Assembly (NCBI RefSeq): GCF_002423035.1
Contig: NZ_DIUM01000070.1
Location: 31,922 to 40,794, forward strand
Length of the DNA: 8,873 nt
From: Thiocapsa sp. UBA6158
Lineage (GTDB): Bacteria; Pseudomonadota; Gammaproteobacteria; Chromatiales; Chromatiaceae
Reading direction: 5' to 3'
The first letter of the stretch is position 1; each line of letters starts with the position of its first letter. A program made the translations under genes and the position numbers. Under the pieces are notes generated by a model, which was not told the origin of the DNA, ran no database searches, and saw only the letters and a program-made list of their open reading frames with translations. Shown here one piece after another: positions 5,469-8,873 of this stretch.

Positions 5469-5639
5469 TCACTGCCTCGCCTGCTCGCTCAGGACATAGA
5501 GAGTGACTCCGGACCCGAGCAGCCCCAAGGCCACCATCGGGATCCAGGCGGTGGTCAGGAGCGCTTCGGCTCCGTAGGTCGCGCCGGCCAAGGTCAAGAA
5601 GAGGGTTGCGGTGATCAGACTTAAGATAAGAGGCATCAT
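5469..5639 (-). CDS. Small two-helix membrane protein, 56 residues, unrecognised
   Basis: The frame starts ATG-ATG at 5639 and ends TGA at 5469-5471. The peptide has two hydrophobic segments: residues about 3-22 (PLILSLITATLFLTLAGATY) and about 32-50 (WIPMVALGLLGSGVTLYVL), joined by a short GAEALLTTA turn and ending in a polar SEQARQ tail. There is no basic residue before the first helix, so a cleaved signal peptide is less likely than a two-pass hairpin in the inner membrane. AAAAGGAAA lies 7 nt upstream of the start, and a plausible promoter is placed 34 nt upstream. It is monocistronic and convergent with the metallophosphatase gene. I do not recognise a family; size and topology would suit a small accessory subunit of a membrane complex, but nothing here shows which. 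Confidence 0.72.
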   Translation of the reverse strand: MMPLILSLITATLFLTLAGATYGAEALLTTAWIPMVALGLLGSGVTLYVLSEQARQ

Positions 5640-5672
5640 GCTTGTTTCCTTTTAGCTACAACGTTGGCTCTA

Positions 5673-5700
5673 ATATTAGCCTTTGCTTAAATAGTTGCAA
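5673..5700 (-). promoter_or_regulatory. Possible promoter of the 56-residue membrane protein gene
   Basis: Minus-strand TTGCAA (5695-5700), 16 nt, then TAATAT (5673-5678), in the most AT-rich part of the gap. The predicted start lies about 27 nt before the ATG. The -10 sits in the palindrome CTAATATTAG (5670-5679). An overlapping plus-strand candidate (TTGGCT 5664-5669, 17 nt, TTAAAT 5687-5692) could serve hslO with a long leader. Confidence 0.4.
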
Positions 5701-5891
5701 GCCTTGCCGAGCCACCTCGGACGCCTGAAACAGGTCTGGGCCGCGCATGTAACAGATTGAAACTAGAAGATACATCAGGCGCGATCAGGGCGCTCGGGAG
5801 AATCCGACGCTGCGGATCGGACACACGACGCGATCGATGACAAATTGCAACAAGATGTAACAGGGCAACAGTCGCCCCCTTGGAGTATCAG

Positions 5892-6764
5892 ATGAGCGAC
5901 TCGGATCGCCTTTACCGCTTTACCTTCGAGAACATCGGGATTCGCGGCAACCTGGTCCATCTGGACGCGACCTGGCGTGCCGTCCTGGGCGCACACCCCT
6001 ACCCGGAAGCGGTACGCGATCCGCTCGGTGAGTCTTTGGCCGCCGTAACGCTGCTCGCCTCGACGATCAAGTTCGAAGGCTCACTGATCCTGCAGGCACA
6101 AGGGAAAGGTCCCATCCGCACCCTGGTTGCTCAGGCGACCCACGAACACAAGGTCCGCGGGCTTGCCCGTTGGGAAGGCGAGGTTCCCGCCGAGGGGACA
6201 CTCGCGGCGCGGTTCGGGCAGGGCCATCTGGCCTTGACGATCGAGCGGCGCGGCGCCGAGCCCTATCAGGGGATCGTGCCGCTGGAAGGCGCGGATCTCT
6301 CCGCGGCGATCGAGCGGTATTTCGTCGACTCCGAGCAGCTCCCCACGCGACTCTGGCTTACGGCCGGAGAACACCGCGCCGCCGGACTGCTGCTCCAACG
6401 CCTCCCCGGCGAGGGTTTGAGCGATGAGGATTGGGCGCGGATCGGCATCCTCGCCGACACGCTCACGCGCGAGGAGCTGACCGGTCAATCCGCCGGCGAT
6501 CTGCTGTATCGGCTCTTCAACGAGGAGTCGATCCGGCTCTTCGAGCCCGAGCCGATCGCCTTTCGATGCGGCTGCTCGCGCACCCGCATCGAGGAGACGC
6601 TCAAGCTCCTCGGCCCGGCCGAGGTGGACGACATCCTTGCCGAGGAGGGCGCGGTCAGCGTCACCTGCGAGTTCTGCAACCGCAACTATGCCTTCGACGC
6701 GGTGGACGCCAAACAGCTCTTCGCCGAGCTGACCCGCCACGATCCCTCGCCCTCGCAGCACTGA
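5892..6764 (+). CDS. hslO: Hsp33, redox-regulated holdase chaperone
   Basis: Hsp33 is a cytoplasmic holdase activated when oxidation and unfolding release zinc from its C-terminal switch. The 290-residue product has the N-terminal holdase domain (LYRFTFENIGIRGNLVHLD, LLASTIKFEGSLILQ), the linker with GEGLSDEDW and RLFNEESIRLFEPEP, and the zinc motif C226-x-C228 and C259-x-x-C262 with 30 residues between the pairs, the same spacing as E. coli C232/C234 and C265/C268. All four cysteines are present. ATG 5892 is preferred over the in-frame TTG at 5880, because GGAG (5882-5885) sits 6 nt upstream of the ATG. The 5701-5891 leader contains two ATGTAACAG copies (5747, 5855) but no recognisable heat-shock promoter. 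The transporter gene follows after 20 bp and is probably cotranscribed. Confidence 0.97.
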   Translation: MSDSDRLYRFTFENIGIRGNLVHLDATWRAVLGAHPYPEAVRDPLGESLAAVTLLASTIKFEGSLILQAQGKGPIRTLVAQATHEHKVRGLARWEGEVPAEGTLAARFGQGHLALTIERRGAEPYQGIVPLEGADLSAAIERYFVDSEQLPTRLWLTAGEHRAAGLLLQRLPGEGLSDEDWARIGILADTLTREELTGQSAGDLLYRLFNEESIRLFEPEPIAFRCGCSRTRIEETLKLLGPAEVDDILAEEGAVSVTCEFCNRNYAFDAVDAKQLFAELTRHDPSPSQH

Positions 6765-6784
6765 ACCGATCCGGCTTCCACCTC

Positions 6785-8035
6785 ATGCCGATCACCTTGC
6801 AGCCCTTGCTCGGGCTGGGCGTCATCCTCGTTCTGGCCTGGCTCGCGAGCGAGCGGCGTCGCGCGGTCAGTCCGCGCCTGGTCATCGCCGGTCTGGCCCT
6901 CCAGGTCGCCCTCGCACTTTTGCTGCTGAAGCTGCCGCTCGCCCAGACGGCCTTTTTGGCGCTGACCGACCTGGTGCTGTCCGTGCAGCGCGCCACCCAA
7001 GCCGGCACCGAGCTGGTCTTCGGCTTCCTCGGCGGCGGTGCGGCGCCCTTCGAGACGCGCTATCCGCACAACAGCTTCGTGCTCGCCTTTCAGGCGCTCC
7101 CGCTGATCCTGGTGATCAGCGCAGTCTCCGCCCTGCTTTTCCATTGGCGTGTGCTGCCCCCGGTCGTGCGCGGCTTCGCCTGGCTGTTGCGACGGACCAT
7201 GGGGACCGGCGGGGCGCTGGGGCTGGGGGCGGCGGCGAACGTCTTCGTCGGCATGACCGAGGCACCCCTCTTGATCCGACCCTACTTGGCGGGACTGTCG
7301 CGCGCGGCGCTCTTCGCACTCATGACCTGCGGCATGGCCACCGTCGCCGGGACCGTCATGGTGCTGTATGCGGGGATCCTCGCCGACACCGTGCCGGACG
7401 CGATGGGACACATCCTGACCGCCTCATTGATCAGCGCACCGGCGGCCTTGATGATCGCCGGCATCCTGGTGCCGGATCATCCGGACGCGGCCGACCGAGC
7501 GATCGTCGCCATCCGGATCGAGTCGCGCAGCAGCATGGACGCCATCACCCGCGGCACGCTCGACGCCATCCCGCTCTGGCTCAACATTCTGGCGATGTTG
7601 ATCGTCATGGTCGCGCTGGTGAGTCTCGCCAACCAAATCCTGGGGTTGCTGCCGGCCGTGGCCGGCGAGCCCCTGACCGCACAGCGCATCCTCGGCTGGG
7701 CCATGGCCCCGGTCGTCTGGTTGATCGGTATACCCTGGTCCGAGGCCCAGGTCGCCGGCTCCCTGATGGGCATCAAGACCATCCTCAACGAGCTGATCGC
7801 CTACCTGGAGCTCGCCGGCACCGCGAGCACCGAGCTCAGCGACCGCAGCCGGCTGATCATGACCTACGCACTCTGCGGCTTCGCCAATCTCGGGAGCCTC
7901 GGCATCATGATCGGCGGCCTCGGGGCCATGGCACCGGCACGCCGCGAGGAGATCGTCGCGCTCGGGTTGAAGTCGGTCCTCGCCGGGACCATGGCAACAC
8001 TGATGACGGGTGCGGTCGTTGCTTTGATCCTCTGA
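6785..8035 (+). CDS. Concentrative nucleoside transporter (CNT/NupC family)
   Basis: This 416-residue inner-membrane protein matches CNT cation/nucleoside symporters. It has N-terminal helices, the gate domain HNSFVLAFQALPLI, LLRRTMGTGGA, HP1/TM4 GMTEAPLLIRPYL with MTCGMATVAGTVM, HP2 GIKTILNELIAYLEL, and TM7 CGFANLGSLGIMIGGLGAM. Residues equivalent to the Vibrio cholerae CNT site are mostly kept: T158 and E159 (vcCNT T155, E156), E336 (E332), N368 and S371. The glutamine of GQTE is Met157 here, so base recognition may differ. Length is typical. ATG 6785 is the first start past hslO that gives the expected hydrophobic N-terminus, but its RBS is poor, which suits coupling to hslO 20 bp upstream. 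Substrate and coupling ion cannot be read from the sequence, so no symbol is given. Confidence 0.93.
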   Translation: MPITLQPLLGLGVILVLAWLASERRRAVSPRLVIAGLALQVALALLLLKLPLAQTAFLALTDLVLSVQRATQAGTELVFGFLGGGAAPFETRYPHNSFVLAFQALPLILVISAVSALLFHWRVLPPVVRGFAWLLRRTMGTGGALGLGAAANVFVGMTEAPLLIRPYLAGLSRAALFALMTCGMATVAGTVMVLYAGILADTVPDAMGHILTASLISAPAALMIAGILVPDHPDAADRAIVAIRIESRSSMDAITRGTLDAIPLWLNILAMLIVMVALVSLANQILGLLPAVAGEPLTAQRILGWAMAPVVWLIGIPWSEAQVAGSLMGIKTILNELIAYLELAGTASTELSDRSRLIMTYALCGFANLGSLGIMIGGLGAMAPARREEIVALGLKSVLAGTMATLMTGAVVALIL

Positions 8036-8112
8036 AGAGAGGACACGCCGACCGAGAGCGGCCTCTGCGTGCTGCGGGTGCCGGTGCGCGGCCAGCGTCA
8101 TCCATTTATCCT

Positions 8113-8217
8113 ATCGAATAATTACTTCCGATCGTCATTAACGATCTTCTATAGAGGGCCAAACGATTGGCCATCCTCCTTAGCAGTCCGTATTTTCGTT
8201 TCGTGCTCGTCGAGCAC
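8113..8217. promoter_or_regulatory. katG upstream region with three dyads; candidate operator/promoter
   Basis: In the 229-bp gap between the transporter and katG, base composition turns AT-rich from 8101. Dyads are ATCG-N7-CGAT (8131-8145, containing a T-N11-A LysR-type core), GGCCAA-N4-TTGGCC (8157-8172) and GTGCTCG-T-CGAGCAC (8203-8217). A weak sigma70-like pair, TTGGCC (8167-8172), 18 nt, TATTTT (8191-8196), would put the transcript start on the third dyad. OxyR, a LysR-type protein, commonly controls katG in proteobacteria, but the canonical ATAG-N7-CTAT series is not present. The 8036-8100 part shows only weak pairing and no clear terminator. Confidence 0.35.
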
Positions 8218-8264
8218 CCAAGACAAACCGACTTCAGACCATGAAGCCACGAACGGAGATAGAA

Positions 8265-8873
8265 ATGGACAAGACTGTGACGACGACTGCCGGGAAATGC
8301 CCGGTGATGCACGGCGGAAATACGGCCGCAGGAACATCGGTCATGGACTGGTGGCCGAAGGCGCTGAACCTCGACATCCTGCATCAGCACGACACCAAGA
8401 CCGATCCGATGGGGGCGGACTTCAACTATCGTGAAGCGGTCAAGACGCTCGACGTCGAGGCGCTCAAGAAAGATCTGCATGCTCTGATGACCGACAGCCA
8501 GGATTGGTGGCCCGCGGACTGGGGGCATTACGGCGGTCTGATGATTCGCATGGCCTGGCACGCGGCCGGCACCTACCGGATCGCAGACGGTCGCGGCGGT
8601 GCCGGCACGGGCAATCAGCGGTTTGCCCCGATCAACAGCTGGCCCGACAACGTCAACCTGGACAAGGCGCGGCGTCTGCTTTGGCCGATCAAGAAAAAAT
8701 ACGGCAACAAGATCAGTTGGGCCGATCTGATCGTTCTCGCCGGTACGGTGGCCTATGAATCGATGGGGCTGAAGACCTACGGCTTTGCCTTCGGGCGCGA
8801 GGATATCTGGCATCCCGAGAAGGACACCTATTGGGGCTCGGAGAAGGAATGGCTGGCGCCCAGCGACAACCCC
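8265..8873 (+). CDS. katG: Catalase-peroxidase, N-terminal part, 3' end outside window
   Basis: KatG is a heme enzyme that removes hydrogen peroxide by catalase and peroxidase activity. The first 203 codons are visible, with no stop before the window edge; the family is about 720-740 residues. Diagnostic sequence includes KCPVMHGG, the MDWWPKALNLDILHQHD segment, DWWPADWGHYGGLMIRMAWHAAGTYR, GRGGAGTGNQRFAPINSWPDN and SWADLIVLAGTVAYESMG. The distal heme-pocket residues are R95, W98 and H99, matching E. coli R102/W105/H106; W98 would also be part of the Met-Tyr-Trp adduct, whose Tyr and Met lie beyond the window. ATG 8265 is chosen because GGAG (8255-8258) is 6 nt upstream; the in-frame ATG at 8241 has no such site. 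No signal peptide is visible, so it is probably cytoplasmic. Confidence 0.97.
   Translation, partial: MDKTVTTTAGKCPVMHGGNTAAGTSVMDWWPKALNLDILHQHDTKTDPMGADFNYREAVKTLDVEALKKDLHALMTDSQDWWPADWGHYGGLMIRMAWHAAGTYRIADGRGGAGTGNQRFAPINSWPDNVNLDKARRLLWPIKKKYGNKISWADLIVLAGTVAYESMGLKTYGFAFGREDIWHPEKDTYWGSEKEWLAPSDNP

Noticed and set aside
5757..5780. Heat-shock (sigma32) promoter for hslO based on TTGAAA at 5757-5762
   Set aside because: No CCCCAT-like -10 follows at the right spacing.
5747..5863. Direct repeat ATGTAACAG at 5747-5755 and 5855-5863 upstream of hslO
   Set aside because: A 9-mer pair is only mildly unusual in this span, and neither copy sits at a recognisable promoter position.
7144..8121. 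Plus-strand 325-codon frame within the transporter gene
   Set aside because: The product is dominated by Arg, His, Asp and Gly, typical of an out-of-frame reading of GC-rich DNA; the transporter frame has all family motifs.
8109..8156. Canonical OxyR site (ATAG-N7-CTAT repeated) upstream of katG
   Set aside because: Only ATCG-N7-CGAT and a lone CTATAG are present, and the spacing between them is 3 nt rather than 7 nt; it does not fit the four-box pattern.

Overview
The window is a high-GC gammaproteobacterial chromosome segment. Codon use, the purM-purN order and the mix of DUF6489, CSD-DUF1294, Hsp33 and CNT genes suggest a Chromatiaceae-like (purple sulfur bacterium) genome. That placement is an inference from the proteins, not a search result. 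No rRNA, tRNA, CRISPR array or transposase gene is visible, and both ends cut through genes.

Layout. Positions 1-1417 hold the 3' part of purM and all of purN, overlapping by 8 nt (de novo purine synthesis). A 262-bp gap carrying three GGCACAAC-type boxes leads to a cold-shock/DUF1294 membrane fusion gene (1680-2486). A minus-strand DUF6489 gene (2763-3053) and a minus-strand hypothetical gene (3374-3853) follow. Divergent from the latter is a thiamine-binding MTH1187-family gene (4004-4318), then a calcineurin-like metallophosphatase gene (4566-5408). A perfect 17-bp hairpin separates the metallophosphatase from a convergent 56-codon gene for a two-helix membrane peptide (5469-5639). Next are hslO (Hsp33, 5892-6764) and, 20 bp behind it, a CNT-family nucleoside transporter (6785-8035). 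The window closes with the first 203 codons of katG, behind a 229-bp leader rich in dyad symmetry.

The most notable content is a family of three related repeat elements (2484-2677, 3258-3376, 4316-4548) in 2.1 kb. A complete copy is two 85-91-nt units in inverted orientation, each bounded by TAAACCGCG...CGCGGTTTA, joined by an AT-only or nearly AT-only linker. An outer box, TAAACCGCGYCC-N3-GCGnnATGC, is recognisable at the outer ends. Stem arms change in a compensatory way between copies. In all three copies the first bases of the element are the stop codon (TAA, TAA, TGA) of the adjacent gene. The family resembles BIME/REP or MITE-type elements, but I do not recognise it as a named one.

Functionally, purM/purN form one pathway unit, and Hsp33 and KatG are both oxidative-stress proteins that are near one another but separately transcribed. 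The central region is a set of small accessory genes whose 3' ends are marked by the repeat family.
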